From Vibrio hepatarius (GTDB lineage: Bacteria; Pseudomonadota; Gammaproteobacteria; Enterobacterales; Vibrionaceae): DNA of 64,000 nucleotides. The notes under the pieces are model-generated. The model was not told the DNA's origin. It saw nothing but the letters and a program-made list of their open reading frames with translations, and made no database searches. The stretch lies in the NCBI RefSeq assembly GCF_001274785.1, contig NZ_LHPI01000009.1, positions 248,001-312,000 on the forward strand, read 5' to 3'. Made by a program: the position numbers and the translations under genes. This document shows positions 43,526 to 53,803 of the stretch, one piece after another (position 1 is the first letter of the stretch; every line of letters begins with the position of its first letter).

Positions 43526-44968
43526 ATGTTTGCAAGTATATTTGGACAACTACAAAGAATAGGGCGGTGCTTGATGATGCCTGTGGCGGTGCTACCCGTT
43601 GCTGGCTTGATGTTGGGTATCGGTAACGCGGATTTTGCCTTTGTCCCAGACGCGGTTAGCAAAGTGATGCTCGCCGCGGGAGAGGGCGTGTTCGGCAACA
43701 TGCAGTTGATGTTTGCGGTTGGTGTGGCGCTTGGACTATCAAAAGGCAATGACGGCGCTGCGGCATTGGCTGGCCTAGTTGGTCTAGTCATTATGAACGC
43801 ATCGCTCGGTATTGTGACAGGCCTGCGCGGCTTAGAAACTGACGCCACCATCATGGGCGTTGAGACGTTGCAAACTGGTGTGTTTGGCGGCATCTTTATC
43901 GGTGCAGTTGCGGCGTTCATGTACAACCGCTTCTATAACATCAAACTGCCGGAGTACTTGGGCTTCTTTGCCGGCAAACGATTTGTGCCGATTGTCACTG
44001 GTTTATCGGCGATCGTCGTGGGTGCGATTCTCGCGTTTGCATGGCCACCTGTCGGACAACTTCTTGATGCATTCTCTCATTGGGCAGCGTACCAAAACCC
44101 TGTACTCGCATGGGCGGTTTACGGCGCGGGCGAACGTTCATTGCTCCCGGTTGGTTTGCACCACATCTGGAATGCGCCGTTCTTCTTCGAAGTAGGCAGC
44201 TACGTAGACCCAGAAACTGGTAAAGAGTTTACCGGTGAGCTAACACGATTCTTCGCAGGCGATAAAACCGCAGGTTATCTGTCTGGTGGCTTTATGTACT
44301 CCATGTGGGCACTACCAGCAGCGGCACTGGCGATTTACCACTGCGCGTCTCCAGAGCGTAAGAAAATCGTCGGTGGTTTGATGATGTCTGCGGCGTTGAC
44401 CTCTTGGTTAACTGGTATCACTGAGCCAATCGAATTTACCTTCCTATTCGTCGCGCCAGTGCTGTACGTGATTCATATTTTCCTCACCGGTATTGCGTTT
44501 GCGATCACCGCATTTTTGGAAATCAAACACAGTACTGACTTTGCGCACGGTGCGATCCAGTTCTTCCTTTACTACCCAATGTCGAGCAACGCGTGGATGT
44601 TCATCATCATCGGTCCAATCTGGGCGACGCTGTACTACGGCTTGTTCCGCTTCCTAATTGTGAAATTGGATCTGAAAACGCCGGGTCGTGAAACCGACAT
44701 TGCAGAAGTGACGATTGCCGGACAACCTGATGAAATTGCGGTGGACGTAGTGGCTGCATTGGGCGGCAAAGCCAACATCAAGTCAGTCGATGCGTGTATC
44801 ACTCGTCTGCGTGTCTCGGTGAAAGACATTGCCAACGTTGATGTTGCTAAGCTAAAAGCGCTCGGCGCGCGAGATGTGTTAGTGATTGGCGACAGTTTAC
44901 AAGCGATTTTCGGCACGCAATCTGATTCAATTAAGTCAGAAGTGCACAGCGTACTTGCCACCTCCTGA
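43526..44968 (+). CDS. PTS glucose-family EIICB sugar transporter
   Basis: A 480-residue phosphotransferase system protein. EIIC part (about 1-385): ten-helix membrane domain with [17 protein letters not shown], the [21 protein letters not shown] loop and [15 protein letters not shown], which contains the substrate motif ITEPIE. EIIB part (about 400-480): [12 protein letters not shown], where the Cys accepts phosphate. No EIIA is fused. The pattern is that of PtsG/MalX/NagE-type glucose-family carriers; glucose or maltose-like sugars are likely. CAGGAGG precedes the ATG. It diverges from the response-regulator operon and probably is its target. A terminator follows. Confidence 0.93.
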   Translation: MFASIFGQLQRIGRCLMMPVAVLPVAGLMLGIGNADFAFVPDAVSKVMLAAGEGVFGNMQLMFAVGVALGLSKGNDGAAALAGLVGLVIMNASLGIVTGLRGLETDATIMGVETLQTGVFGGIFIGAVAAFMYNRFYNIKLPEYLGFFAGKRFVPIVTGLSAIVVGAILAFAWPPVGQLLDAFSHWAAYQNPVLAWAVYGAGERSLLPVGLHHIWNAPFFFEVGSYVDPETGKEFTGELTRFFAGDKTAGYLSGGFMYSMWALPAAALAIYHCASPERKKIVGGLMMSAALTSWLTGITEPIEFTFLFVAPVLYVIHIFLTGIAFAITAFLEIKHSTDFAHGAIQFFLYYPMSSNAWMFIIIGPIWATLYYGLFRFLIVKLDLKTPGRETDIAEVTIAGQPDEIAVDVVAALGGKANIKSVDACITRLRVSVKDIANVDVAKLKALGARDVLVIGDSLQAIFGTQSDSIKSEVHSVLATS

Positions 44969-44997
44969 TCTTACCTCCCCCAATCTAGGTAAGATTT

Positions 44998-45026
44998 GCC
45001 AACCTCCTTGTGAGGTTGGCTTTTTC
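44998..45026 (+). terminator. Terminator after the PTS gene
   Basis: GCCAACCTC (44998-45006) pairs with GAGGTTGGC (45012-45020) over CTTGT, followed by TTTTTCGTTTT. Confidence 0.9.
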
Positions 45027-45117
45027 GTTTTATGGGGCAAACTTCGCTCATTAATACGCAATCAAAAAAAAGACCAGCAGCGTTCACTACTGGCCAATCG
45101 GTTGTTGAAGAGTTTAA

Positions 45118-47565
45118 CTACGCGCCTTTTGGCGGAGTGAATGCCATTAATGCTGGTGCTTGGCCGGTGTATTTCTCAATTTTCACCAACGCAGAGTTTG
45201 CCGCACAGCCGTTGCCCAAACGAGAGGTTGGGATATCGCTGGTTAATACGTTTACCCCGCCGTTACGACACATCCCGGTATTCGGGTCTAAATCTGGCCA
45301 GCCCCCTTCGTGGATACATACCGCTCCTTGTTTAATGCCATCGGTCACCAAGGCTCCGACAAGAACCTCGCCGCGGTCGTTGTAGGCGCGAACCAGATCG
45401 CCACTCTTAATGCCGTGTGCTTTGGCATCTTCAGGGTGAATCGAAATTGGCTCACGGTTAGCGATGGCGTATTGCTCGCGCAGTTTCGCGTAGTTGAACT
45501 GGCTGTGTAGACGGTGCGCCGCGTGCGCCGACATCAACTGCAACTCACCTTGTTTGGTGGAGCCGTAAAACTCGGTTGGTTCCATCCACGTTGGGTGCGC
45601 TGGACAGTCTTTGTAGCCGTAGCCTTCGATGGTTTTCGAATAAATCTCAATCTTGCCGCTCGGTGTGCCCAGCGGGTTCATGATTGGATCTTTACGGAAA
45701 TCGGCATGACGAACAAAGCTCGCGGCTTTCTTGTTGAACTTCATCTCAATCAGTTCGTTCGCGTCCCAGAACTTACCGAAGTTAGGCATACGAACACGAG
45801 CTGCTCGTCCGCCTTTTTGCGCCGCTTCGTAGAAGCCTTTCAGCCAATCCATCTCTGACTTGCCTTCGGTGTAAACGTCGCGGCCGCCTGGTTTGATTAG
45901 CTCTGCCATGTCTGCAAACACGTCAAAGTCACTGCGCGCTTCGCCTTGAGGCTCAACCACTTTCTTCATTGGCACTAAGTGTTGGTTACTGTAGTCGCCA
46001 GTCATGGTTAAGTCGTTACGCTCAAACGAGGTTGTGATCGGCAAGACTACGTCGGCGTGTTTCGCTGCCGCCGTCCAGTAGATTTCCGAAATAACGATCA
46101 GCTCAGGTTTTTGCCACGCTTTGATCAAACGGTTGGTGTCTTGGTGGTGAGTGAAGTTCGCACCGCCAGCCCACCAAATCATCTTGATGTCTGGGAACGT
46201 ACGCTCATGGCCGTTGTGCTGGTACTTCGCACCTGGATTCTCCAACGCTTCAACAATACGCGCCACAGGGAACGAATTCACCGCGCCAGAAACCGCCCAG
46301 TCGTTACCCGCTGACGAACCGCCACCGAGCGCCGCAGAGATTGCCGGTAGGACGCCAGCATCGCGCGCTGGGTTACCGCCGTTTGAGTAGTGGTATGAGA
46401 AACCGAAGCCACCGCCAGGTAGACCGATTTGACCTAACATCGCCGCCAATGTCGCGATCATCCAGTGGCGTTGCTCACCGTACTGTTGACGCTGAATGCC
46501 CCAGCCTGCCATGAGCATGGTGCGGTTGTCGCTAAAGATATCCGCCAGCAATTCAAGTTGCTTCGCTGGCACGCCAGTAATGTCGGCTGCCCATTCTGCG
46601 GTTTTCTCAACGCCGTCTTCTCTACCCATCAAGTAGGCTTCGAACTTGTCGTAGCCAGTGGTGTATTTGTCGAGGAACGCTTTGTCGTGTTTGCCTTTTT
46701 TCACTAGTGAGTGAGCGATACCCATCAGCATCGCTACATCGGTCATCGGACGTGGTGCAATCCACTGCACTTTGTCTTCAAAGAATTCCACGGTTTCTGA
46801 GCGCATCGGGTCAATAGCGATGATGGTTTTGCCAGATTTTTTCAACTGATGGAAGAACTCAAGTCCTGAGCAATCCGATGAGGTCCAAGCAATCTTAAGC
46901 GTATTGATTGGGTTCATGCCCCAAAGTACGACAACGTCGCTATTCTCTAGCACCATTGGGTGGGTGGTTTGCTGTTCGTATACTTCGATTGAGCCCATTA
47001 CATGCGGCATGATGATTTGCGCCGCACCAGTCGAGTAGTCACCAAGGTGGCCAGAGTAACCGCCCGCCATACTCATGTAGCGTTGCAGCAATGTTTGCGC
47101 TTTATGCAGTACACCCGATGAGCGCCAACCATAAGAGCCTGCAAACACGGCTTCAGGACCATTCTCTTTGCGGATTCGCATCTGTTGTTCGTGGATAAGT
47201 TTGTAGGCTTCGTCCCAAGAGACGCGCACGAACTCGTCTTTGCCACGAGTACCCGTCGGTGCTGCTGGGCTGTCCAAGAACCCTTTACGCACCATTGGGT
47301 ATTTCACGCGCGCTTGGGTATAAACTTGGTCTGGCCCTGTTAACTGCAAGCTGTTTGGCACGGTTTGCGGTAGAGCGTTTTTAGTCGCAACCAGTTTGCC
47401 GTCTTTGACTTCACATAGCATCGGGCCCATGCGACCCGCGGTCAGAACGCCAGAACCACGCTTGGATGCAGCAACTGCAGTGAGTGGCGTGATCGATGTG
47501 ATAGCAAGCGCGCCGGCTGCAATACCTGATCCTTTGAGGAATCCGCGACGTGTAATATCTGTCAT
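45118..47565 (-). CDS. torA: Trimethylamine-N-oxide reductase catalytic subunit
   Basis: An 815-residue periplasmic molybdoenzyme of the DMSO/TMAO reductase family. Tat signal RRGFLKGSG at residues 6-14, then a hydrophobic stretch. The Mo-ligand Ser lies in YGWRSSG (about residue 150); [18 protein letters not shown] and [13 protein letters not shown] are cofactor-binding stretches; LSRLHSQF-like HRLHSQF near the C-terminus is family-typical. There is no N-terminal 4Fe-4S motif, as expected for TorA-type enzymes. It reduces TMAO to trimethylamine using electrons from TorC, encoded 18 bases upstream. The chaperone TorD is not in the window. TorZ-like naming is possible; length favours either. 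Confidence 0.92.
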   Translation of the reverse strand: MTDITRRGFLKGSGIAAGALAITSITPLTAVAASKRGSGVLTAGRMGPMLCEVKDGKLVATKNALPQTVPNSLQLTGPDQVYTQARVKYPMVRKGFLDSPAAPTGTRGKDEFVRVSWDEAYKLIHEQQMRIRKENGPEAVFAGSYGWRSSGVLHKAQTLLQRYMSMAGGYSGHLGDYSTGAAQIIMPHVMGSIEVYEQQTTHPMVLENSDVVVLWGMNPINTLKIAWTSSDCSGLEFFHQLKKSGKTIIAIDPMRSETVEFFEDKVQWIAPRPMTDVAMLMGIAHSLVKKGKHDKAFLDKYTTGYDKFEAYLMGREDGVEKTAEWAADITGVPAKQLELLADIFSDNRTMLMAGWGIQRQQYGEQRHWMIATLAAMLGQIGLPGGGFGFSYHYSNGGNPARDAGVLPAISAALGGGSSAGNDWAVSGAVNSFPVARIVEALENPGAKYQHNGHERTFPDIKMIWWAGGANFTHHQDTNRLIKAWQKPELIVISEIYWTAAAKHADVVLPITTSFERNDLTMTGDYSNQHLVPMKKVVEPQGEARSDFDVFADMAELIKPGGRDVYTEGKSEMDWLKGFYEAAQKGGRAARVRMPNFGKFWDANELIEMKFNKKAASFVRHADFRKDPIMNPLGTPSGKIEIYSKTIEGYGYKDCPAHPTWMEPTEFYGSTKQGELQLMSAHAAHRLHSQFNYAKLREQYAIANREPISIHPEDAKAHGIKSGDLVRAYNDRGEVLVGALVTDGIKQGAVCIHEGGWPDLDPNTGMCRNGGVNVLTSDIPTSRLGNGCAANSALVKIEKYTGQAPALMAFTPPKGA

Positions 47566-47583
47566 AACTATATCCTTTTGTTT

Positions 47584-48678
47584 CTAGTGACCCGCCACGT
47601 CTTTTGCGTGGTTTTGGAAGAATTTGGTTAGGATCTCCAAATCAAGTTCAGAGATGTCAGTACGCTCGCCCATGCCTTTGGCAACCGGTCCCCATGCATT
47701 GACGGTGAAGTGGTTCGCTGGAATTTTAGAGTGACAGGTTGAGCAATAAACGTTGTCGAGTTCTTCTGCGTACCCCCAAAGAGGATCAGGGCTTGCCAAT
47801 ACAGGCGCATCAATAGCGGCTTTGAGTTTTGCTGTGCGCCATTCGTTGCCGTATTCGTCGCTTTTAAACTCGCCGACCTCAAGCGCCTGCTGACCAGCAT
47901 CACTAAGCATGGCAATGATGCTGCGTTGGCCTTTACCCATGTAGAGCACTTGTTCCGCACCTTTCATTTGGTAACCCGCAATGGCTACCGTACGCTCAGC
48001 CTCAGAAGTGCCGACCACAGACATTTCGACCGCAGGGTTGATAGAACCTAGCTCGCCAATGCTGATTGGCGCGATAGAGTAAACGGTGCTGGCGTCTGCT
48101 GGCGTATTTTCTGTTTGAGCAATAACGCGGTTGTACGCCTCACTGTCGAGTTCTGGCTCTGGCGCAAAGTGCGCGACGCCTTTGTGACAGTCGATACAAG
48201 TTTGGTTGTTCTCAATCCCATACTTATGCATTTTTGCCGCGTCTTCAGATTGTTCGTAAGTGTCCATCGCATCAAAGGAGTGACAAGAGCGACAAGTGGC
48301 TGAATCGTTAGCGCGTAGCTGTTCCCATACCGTTTCTGCCATCGCCATACGGTGCTCTTCGTACTTCTCTTCGGTATCGATTTTGCCAGTGACAAACTCG
48401 TGATAAATGTCTTTAGAAGCGCGAATCTTGGTGATGACGTAATTGATAGGGTCACTCGGAATGTGACAGTCAGAGCATTCGGCACGGATGCCTTTCGCGT
48501 TGGTGAAGTGAATGGAGCCTTGGTATTCCTCGTAAGGGATTTGCATCGTATGGCACGATACGCAAAACTCGGTACTGGAGGTTTTATGCATGATGGCCGC
48601 TGTACCACCCAAAACAATCCAGCCCAATACCACCCCGACACAAGCAATCAGTAATATGTATCTTTTTCTAATCTGCAT
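47584..48678 (-). CDS. torC: Pentahaem c-type cytochrome TorC (NapC/NirT family)
   Basis: A 364-residue membrane-anchored cytochrome. An N-terminal helix (about 7-30) is followed by five CxxCH haem sites: CVSCH 39-43, CSDCH 68-72, CRSCH 129-133, CIDCH 161-165 and CSTCH 312-316. Four sites in the NapC/NirT domain plus a fifth in a C-terminal extension is the TorC/TorY layout. It takes electrons from menaquinol and passes them to TorA in the periplasm. ATG 48678 is chosen over TTG 48690; neither has a strong ribosome site. It is in operon with torA. Confidence 0.95.
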   Translation of the reverse strand: MQIRKRYILLIACVGVVLGWIVLGGTAAIMHKTSSTEFCVSCHTMQIPYEEYQGSIHFTNAKGIRAECSDCHIPSDPINYVITKIRASKDIYHEFVTGKIDTEEKYEEHRMAMAETVWEQLRANDSATCRSCHSFDAMDTYEQSEDAAKMHKYGIENNQTCIDCHKGVAHFAPEPELDSEAYNRVIAQTENTPADASTVYSIAPISIGELGSINPAVEMSVVGTSEAERTVAIAGYQMKGAEQVLYMGKGQRSIIAMLSDAGQQALEVGEFKSDEYGNEWRTAKLKAAIDAPVLASPDPLWGYAEELDNVYCSTCHSKIPANHFTVNAWGPVAKGMGERTDISELDLEILTKFFQNHAKDVAGH

Positions 48679-49022
48679 ATTATTAACCAATTTATCATTA
48701 TTTACTCTTCATCTAACTCTTAAGGGGTAGATGAGGAGTTGATGCAAATCATGATTTTTTGGGCTTTGCCTCGAGCTGTACAAAATTTGTGCTGGAAGTC
48801 ACTTTTAGTTTGTGGTTGCTGATTTTAATGAGAATGGTTCAATGTTAGGTATGAATAGCAAATCGTAATTTCTATTTATCTATTCATGTTACTAGTGGGG
48901 GGTTATGCGAAAATTATGCAGCTTAGAAAGCTAGGTTAGAAAGGTTAACAACCAACCTCAGAACGAGGTTGGCGGCTTAGTTATCATTGTGTTGGTGACG
49001 ACAGCTTGCCGGAAGGATAGTG
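48679..49022 (-). promoter_or_regulatory. torC control region with TorR-box-like decamers
   Basis: About 340 bases without a gene. GTATGAATAG (48849-48858) is the complement of CTATTCATAC, 8 of 10 matches to the E. coli Tor box CTGTTCATAT; CTATTCATGT (48880-48889) is also 8 of 10 but in the opposite orientation. CCAACCTC (48952-48959)/GAGGTTGG (48965-48972) forms a hairpin with a partly T-rich minus-strand tail, which probably ends the upstream DUF302 gene's neighbour region rather than acting on torC. Confidence 0.35.
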
Positions 49023-49472
49023 TTATTTAGCTGCAGCGTTGGTTAGGTTGCCTAATACGCCACTGACTTTATTCAGTACTTCGTCGCAGCCTTGCATGTT
49101 ATGACGCTGCTTTAAATACATCGGATCGTTGTACGCTAGCCAAGTTTTGCCTTCTACGTCTTCATACACCAACACTTTTTGCGGTAAATCGATCGCCACT
49201 TCTTGCGCACAGAGCATCAAGGGAGTGCCAACTTTCGGATTACCAAAGATGATCACTTCAGTTGGCCTTAACGTCATATCGACCTTAGCCGCGTTCTCTT
49301 GATGGTTGATTCTTGCGAAGACGTTAAGCCCTTTTTCTTGAGCTATCGCGACAAACTTATCTGCGGTTTCTTTTACCGCGTGCGTGCTGGTCACTTTTGT
49401 CACACCCTGCTCGGCAAGTGCGTTAAATGACGTGACCGCAACCAAACAGCCCAACGTTATTGTTCTAACCAT
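49023..49472 (-). CDS. Exported DUF302 protein
   Basis: A 149-residue protein with a signal peptide (MVRTITLGCLVAVTSFNALA, about 20 residues) followed by a DUF302 domain: the TADKFVAIAQEKGLNVFARINHQENA start and VIIFGNPKVGTPLMLCAQEVAIDLPQKVLVYED core are typical. The family binds an unknown small ligand, and members often sit near redox or sulfur genes. ATG 49472 is chosen because AGAGGG lies eight bases upstream; earlier in-frame starts (49490, 49544) lack this. It stands alone between torC and a LysR gene. Confidence 0.85.
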   Translation of the reverse strand: MVRTITLGCLVAVTSFNALAEQGVTKVTSTHAVKETADKFVAIAQEKGLNVFARINHQENAAKVDMTLRPTEVIIFGNPKVGTPLMLCAQEVAIDLPQKVLVYEDVEGKTWLAYNDPMYLKQRHNMQGCDEVLNKVSGVLGNLTNAAAK

Positions 49473-49623
49473 ATTACTGACCCTCTTCATATTTATTCTG
49501 GCACTGAAGACACTAACTTCAGCTGTAGCGTATTGCCGTGACACAGACCGGATACGATAAAGAAGTCATTCAAGTTGTTTCACCGATAGCCTTGCAGTAT
49601 CAAACATGAGAACAAAAATCGAC

Positions 49624-50517
49624 TCAATGCTGTTCCAAAACAGTTTCGAGAACTTGGCGGATGGTTTGATAGCGTTGAGGCAAATCACGATGACGCTTTT
49701 GCACCAAATAGAGCGTTTCTCTTACTTGCGCTTGCGTATCAACAATGTACAGGCGCTCCTTATCGTGGAAGCTCGCTATCGCCGCTGCTGGTAGAACGGT
49801 GAAGCCGAGTCCTTTTGCGACCGCGAGCAAGATTTGATGCAGTTGGTTGATGTAACCCGTTTGCGGTAATTGGTCTAGATTGATGTCTGTCAACGCGTCG
49901 CTTTGGCACGCGTCAAAGTAAAGCGATAAGTAATGCTTGGCATCTGGGTGTCCGACGAAACCGCACTCTGCTAACAACTCGGCACTGAGCGGTTTATCGG
50001 CGTAAGCGCGTGGAAACACCAAACACAGCGCTTCTTCTCCGATCACTTGGCTTTGATAGAGGGCGCTGTTTGGTTGGTGTGTTACGATCCCTAAATCAAT
50101 AACGCCTGCTTGCACATCATCGAGAATTTTATGGTTCGGCGCCGCTTCTAGATGAATCGTTAACTCGGGATGGCTCTGTTGCAACGAGAGCAGTTGAGGG
50201 TAGAGCAACAACGCGAGTGAACCAGAACACGAGAGTTTGCATTGGCCCGCATACGGGTCATCAAAGCGTAAATTCTCCAGCAAGAGCGCTTCATCTTCCG
50301 CTAACTTGAGTGCGTATTGATACACCAAACGGCCTTGCTCGGTCAGTTCAAAACTCTTCTTCTCCCGTTTGAGCAGGCTATGCCCACAGGATTCTTCAAG
50401 TTTTTTGATGTGCTGGCTGACACCCGGTTGGGTCATGTGCAGCTTTTCAGCCGTTTGGGTGAAGTGTCCGACCTCGACCAAGGTTTTAAAGGTGTTGAGC
50501 CAAAGCGTATTGAGCAT
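49624..50517 (-). CDS. LysR family transcriptional regulator
   Basis: A 297-residue LysR protein: winged HTH at about residues 1-60 (FTQTAEKLHMTQPGVSQHIKKLE) and a substrate-binding domain after it. ATG 50517 begins the family pattern (MLNTLWLNTFKTLVEVGHF); the longer frame is rejected. It diverges from a VOC-fold enzyme gene across 127 bases, so that gene is the likely target. Ligand unknown. Confidence 0.91.
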   Translation of the reverse strand: MLNTLWLNTFKTLVEVGHFTQTAEKLHMTQPGVSQHIKKLEESCGHSLLKREKKSFELTEQGRLVYQYALKLAEDEALLLENLRFDDPYAGQCKLSCSGSLALLLYPQLLSLQQSHPELTIHLEAAPNHKILDDVQAGVIDLGIVTHQPNSALYQSQVIGEEALCLVFPRAYADKPLSAELLAECGFVGHPDAKHYLSLYFDACQSDALTDINLDQLPQTGYINQLHQILLAVAKGLGFTVLPAAAIASFHDKERLYIVDTQAQVRETLYLVQKRHRDLPQRYQTIRQVLETVLEQH

Positions 50518-50644
50518 GAGAGTAGAATAACTTTGATAATAAAAAATTATCATAATAAGAATTAACGATAATTTATAATATTTATCTTCGGCTTGTATCT
50601 TAAGCTCAACTTAGCAACGTTAATCACAGGATACAGAGGTCGAT

Positions 50645-51163
50645 ATGTCTATGACAGCGCCAACACCTTACCCGAGAACTTTCTCTCACATCGGTATTTC
50701 GGTACCGGATTTAGAAGCCGCAGTGAAGTTTTATACCGAAGTGCTTGGCTGGTATTTGATTATGGAACCGACGGAAATTATCGAAGACGATTCCGCCATC
50801 GGTGAAATGTGCAGTGACGTGTTTGGTGCGGGTTGGGAAAAGTTTCGCATTGCCCACCTAGCTACGGGTGACCGCATCGGCGTGGAACTGTTTGAATTCA
50901 AGAACCAAGAGAACCCAGAAGATAACTTTGAATACTGGAAAACGGGCATTTTCCACTTCTGTGTTCAAGACCCAAATGTTGAAGAGTTGGCGGAGCGAAT
51001 TGTCGCTGCGGGCGGTAAAAAGCGCATGAAAGCGCCACGTTATTACTACCCAGGTGAAAAACCATACCGCATGATCTACATGGAAGACCCATTCGGCAAC
51101 ATTCTTGAGATCTACAGCCACAGCTACGAGCTTAACTACTCAAGCGGCGCGTACACGGGCTAA
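50645..51163 (+). CDS. VOC superfamily protein (glyoxalase/dioxygenase-like)
   Basis: A 172-residue enzyme of the vicinal oxygen chelate fold with two beta-alpha-beta units: FSHIGISVPDLEAAVKFYTEVLGWYLI at the N-terminus (metal His), a later FHFCVQDPNVEELAERIVAAGG (second His) and YMEDPFGNILEIYSHSYE (metal Glu). Such enzymes include glyoxalase I, fosfomycin-resistance and extradiol dioxygenases; this one looks closest to lactoylglutathione-lyase-type relatives. The substrate is unknown. AGAGGT precedes the start. A divergent LysR regulator probably controls it. Confidence 0.87.
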   Translation: MSMTAPTPYPRTFSHIGISVPDLEAAVKFYTEVLGWYLIMEPTEIIEDDSAIGEMCSDVFGAGWEKFRIAHLATGDRIGVELFEFKNQENPEDNFEYWKTGIFHFCVQDPNVEELAERIVAAGGKKRMKAPRYYYPGEKPYRMIYMEDPFGNILEIYSHSYELNYSSGAYTG

Positions 51164-51172
51164 TTAAGCGCA

Positions 51173-51205
51173 AAAAAAAGCCAGAGCGAATTAGCTCTGG
51201 CTTCT
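51173..51205. terminator. Bidirectional terminator between the VOC gene and araH
   Basis: AAGCCAGAGC (51179-51188) pairs with GCTCTGGCTT (51194-51203); T8 follows on the minus strand, ending araFGH. Confidence 0.88.
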
Positions 51206-51231
51206 TAGTGTTGGTTTCGACCAATAACGTA

Positions 51232-52221
51232 CTAAGTGCGGCTAGTTTGTTTGTAGCGGTCAAAAATAACGGCGGCGAGCAGGATAGAACCACGCACCAC
51301 GTATTGCGCGAACGGAGACATATTCAGCAGGTTCATCGCGTTTTCTACCGTACCTAAGATCAATACGCCGGCAATAACGTAAGAAACTTTACCGATCCCG
51401 CCTTTTAGCGATACACCACCCAGCACACACGCCGAGATAACCACGAGCTCAAAGCCGACCGATGTCATTGGCTGACCACTGGTCATACGCGCCGCGAGAA
51501 TCACTCCAGCTAAGGCTGAGATAAAGCCGGAAACGGTAAAGATGATCATCTTGGTTTTCACCACGTTGACACCAGCGAGGCGTGCGGCTTCTTCATTACC
51601 ACCAATCGCGAGCGTGTTACGGCCATAAACGGTGCGATTAAGTAGAAAAGCGAACACGGCGAATGTGATGATGGTGAGCCAAATCGGCGTCGGGATGCCA
51701 ATAAACGACGAGTTACCCAGAGTGAAGAAGCTTTCTTCAGTAATACCAACCGCTTTACCGTCAGAGATGATGTAGCCTAAACCGCGCGCGATCTGCATGG
51801 TGGCCAGCGTGGTGATCAATGCGTTGATTTGCAGCTTGGCAATCACAAAACCGTTGAGTAAACCGAAAGCGACACCAGATAGTAGTCCTGCGCCGATGCC
51901 AAGAACCACACTGCTGGTGGCGTTAATCGCAACAGCCGTCACGACGCCAGAACAGGCGATAATCGAGGCGACTGACAAATCCAGATCACCACACGCAAGG
52001 CAGAAGAGCATGGCACACGCCACCATTCCGCTCATTGAGATCGCGAGCCCTAGGCCTTTCATATTGATAAAAGTGGCGAAGTAAGGGACAAAGAAAGCAC
52101 ATAACAAAAACAGACCAGCAAACACCATCAGCATGCCGAATCGGTCCCAGACTCCTGCAAAATTCCACGAGCGTTTGGCACTGTTTTGTTCCAATGTATT
52201 GGTAGGGCTTGATACAGACAT
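51232..52221 (-). CDS. araH: L-arabinose ABC transporter permease
   Basis: A 329-residue inner-membrane permease of the RbsC/AraH family with about ten helices; the GFINGFVIAKLQINALITTLATMQIARG-like segment (LLNGFVIAKLQINALITTLATMQIARGLGYI) is the EAA-type loop. Start ATG 52221 has GAAGGA six bases upstream; the in-frame ATG at 52236, overlapping the araG stop, is less likely. Last gene of the araFGH operon. Confidence 0.92.
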   Translation of the reverse strand: MSVSSPTNTLEQNSAKRSWNFAGVWDRFGMLMVFAGLFLLCAFFVPYFATFINMKGLGLAISMSGMVACAMLFCLACGDLDLSVASIIACSGVVTAVAINATSSVVLGIGAGLLSGVAFGLLNGFVIAKLQINALITTLATMQIARGLGYIISDGKAVGITEESFFTLGNSSFIGIPTPIWLTIITFAVFAFLLNRTVYGRNTLAIGGNEEAARLAGVNVVKTKMIIFTVSGFISALAGVILAARMTSGQPMTSVGFELVVISACVLGGVSLKGGIGKVSYVIAGVLILGTVENAMNLLNMSPFAQYVVRGSILLAAVIFDRYKQTSRT

Positions 52222-52235
52222 AGGATATTCCTTCA

Positions 52236-53750
52236 TTAAGCAGCTGCTTGGTTATTGCCCAGCATGGCCAGACTCAAAGCGGTTTGTTCTTTAAATTCAT
52301 GGCGCTGGAGTTCTCCTGTTACCGCGCCTTCTTTCATCACGAGCAAGCGATCGGAAATACCTAAGACTTCCGGTAAATCACTTGAAATCACCAGTACGGT
52401 GACGCCTCGTTCAGCAAGGTCAAAAATCAGATCGTAGATCTCAGACTTCGCGCCAACGTCGATACCTCGTGTTGGTTCGTCCAATAAAATCACGCTCATG
52501 TCGGTAGATAGCCAACGCCCCAAAATCACTTTTTGCTGGTTACCACCAGAAAGCTGACCAATGGCTTGGTCTAACGACGAAGTTTTTACATTGAGCGCTT
52601 CACGTTGCTGTTCGGCATTGCGTCGTTCCCATGAAAAGTCGATCAAACTGCCTAGTTTTAAATGCCAAGGTCGAGCGCTGATATTGGTGTTTTCTTCGAC
52701 CGATAAAATCGGCACGATGCCGTCGGCTTTACGGTCTTCTGGACACAAAGTAATACCCGCTTTGATCGCGTCTTGCGGTTTCTTGACCGAGATAAGCTGG
52801 TCGTGGATGTAGATGTGCCCGGACTGCGCTTTTTCTGCGCCAAAGATAAGTCGGGTTAATTCGGTACGACCCGCGCCAACGAGGCCAAAGAGGCCGAGGA
52901 TTTCACCTTGGCGGATATCAAACGAGACGGGCTGCGTCAGCCCTTTACCTTCGAGGTTTTCGATACGTAAGCCGCTGTCACCCAATGGGCGCGCGCGGTA
53001 GTTGTAAATATCATCGATTTCACGACCAACCATCAGCTCAACGAGTTTGTCGTGCGTAAGTGATGACATGTCATCAAAGGTTTGTACATGTGTGCCGTCT
53101 TTGAAAATGGTGATGGCGTCGCACAGCTCAAAGATCTCTTCCATACGGTGAGAGACATACAAGATGATTTTTCCGTCGTCGCGCAGTTCGCGAATGACTT
53201 TAAATAGGTTTTGAATTTCACGTTGCGACAAGCTGCTGGTTGGCTCGTCAAACGCAATAATCTGGGCGTTACGACTCAGGGCTTTGGCGATCTCGACCAT
53301 CTGCCACTGGCCGATAGAGAGCTCTTTCAATGGACGCGCTGGGTCGAAGTTTTCACCCAATCGTTCCAGCTGTTTGCGCGCATCGGCATTTAGTTTTTCA
53401 ACATTAACGCTACCGCCTTTAGTCGGCATCTGACCAAGATAAATATTTTCCGCAACACTGAGTTCCGGTACCAAGTTCAGTTCTTGGTAGATGATCGCAA
53501 TGCCTTGCTCGAGAGCGTCGGTCGCTGAACTGAACGACAAAGGTTTGCCATCGACAAGCAGTTCACCTTCGGTTGGTTGATGTAAGCCGCTGAGGGTTTT
53601 CAGCAATGTCGACTTACCGGCACCGTTTTCACCCATCAAAGCGTGAATACTGCCTTTGTTGGCGCGAAAGCTAATGTTGCTGAGCGCTTTGACTCCCGGA
53701 AAATGCTTGGAAATATTGCAAAATTCGAGATAAGTAGGGGAGGTTTCCAT
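52236..53750 (-). CDS. araG: L-arabinose ABC transporter ATP-binding protein
   Basis: A 504-residue duplicated ABC ATPase. First cassette: Walker [10 protein letters not shown], signature [15 protein letters not shown], Walker [10 protein letters not shown]. Second cassette (from about residue 255): degenerate Walker [11 protein letters not shown], signature [15 protein letters not shown] and Walker [13 protein letters not shown]. This is the AraG/MglA/RbsA pattern. ATG 53750 is chosen because GGAGA precedes it. It lies between araF (53 bases upstream, separated by a hairpin) and araH. Confidence 0.94.
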   Translation of the reverse strand: METSPTYLEFCNISKHFPGVKALSNISFRANKGSIHALMGENGAGKSTLLKTLSGLHQPTEGELLVDGKPLSFSSATDALEQGIAIIYQELNLVPELSVAENIYLGQMPTKGGSVNVEKLNADARKQLERLGENFDPARPLKELSIGQWQMVEIAKALSRNAQIIAFDEPTSSLSQREIQNLFKVIRELRDDGKIILYVSHRMEEIFELCDAITIFKDGTHVQTFDDMSSLTHDKLVELMVGREIDDIYNYRARPLGDSGLRIENLEGKGLTQPVSFDIRQGEILGLFGLVGAGRTELTRLIFGAEKAQSGHIYIHDQLISVKKPQDAIKAGITLCPEDRKADGIVPILSVEENTNISARPWHLKLGSLIDFSWERRNAEQQREALNVKTSSLDQAIGQLSGGNQQKVILGRWLSTDMSVILLDEPTRGIDVGAKSEIYDLIFDLAERGVTVLVISSDLPEVLGISDRLLVMKEGAVTGELQRHEFKEQTALSLAMLGNNQAAA

Positions 53751-53771
53751 GACCATTCTCTCCATTTACCG

Positions 53772-53796
53772 AGTGGCGACCTATAAGGTCGCCACT
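53772..53796 (-). repeat. Intercistronic hairpin between araF and araG
   Basis: AGTGGCGACC (53772-53781) and GGTCGCCACT (53787-53796) form a perfect 10-bp stem with TATAA loop and no T-run. Such hairpins protect the 3' end of the upstream message, giving more binding protein than ATPase. Confidence 0.75.
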
Positions 53797-53803
53797 ATTG
53801 GTG

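Noticed and set aside
48952..48972. CCAACCTC/GAGGTTGG hairpin considered as a repeat element because a similar stem follows the PTS gene at 44998-45020
   Set aside because: Two copies in different contexts with different flanks; most simply two terminator-type hairpins of similar sequence.
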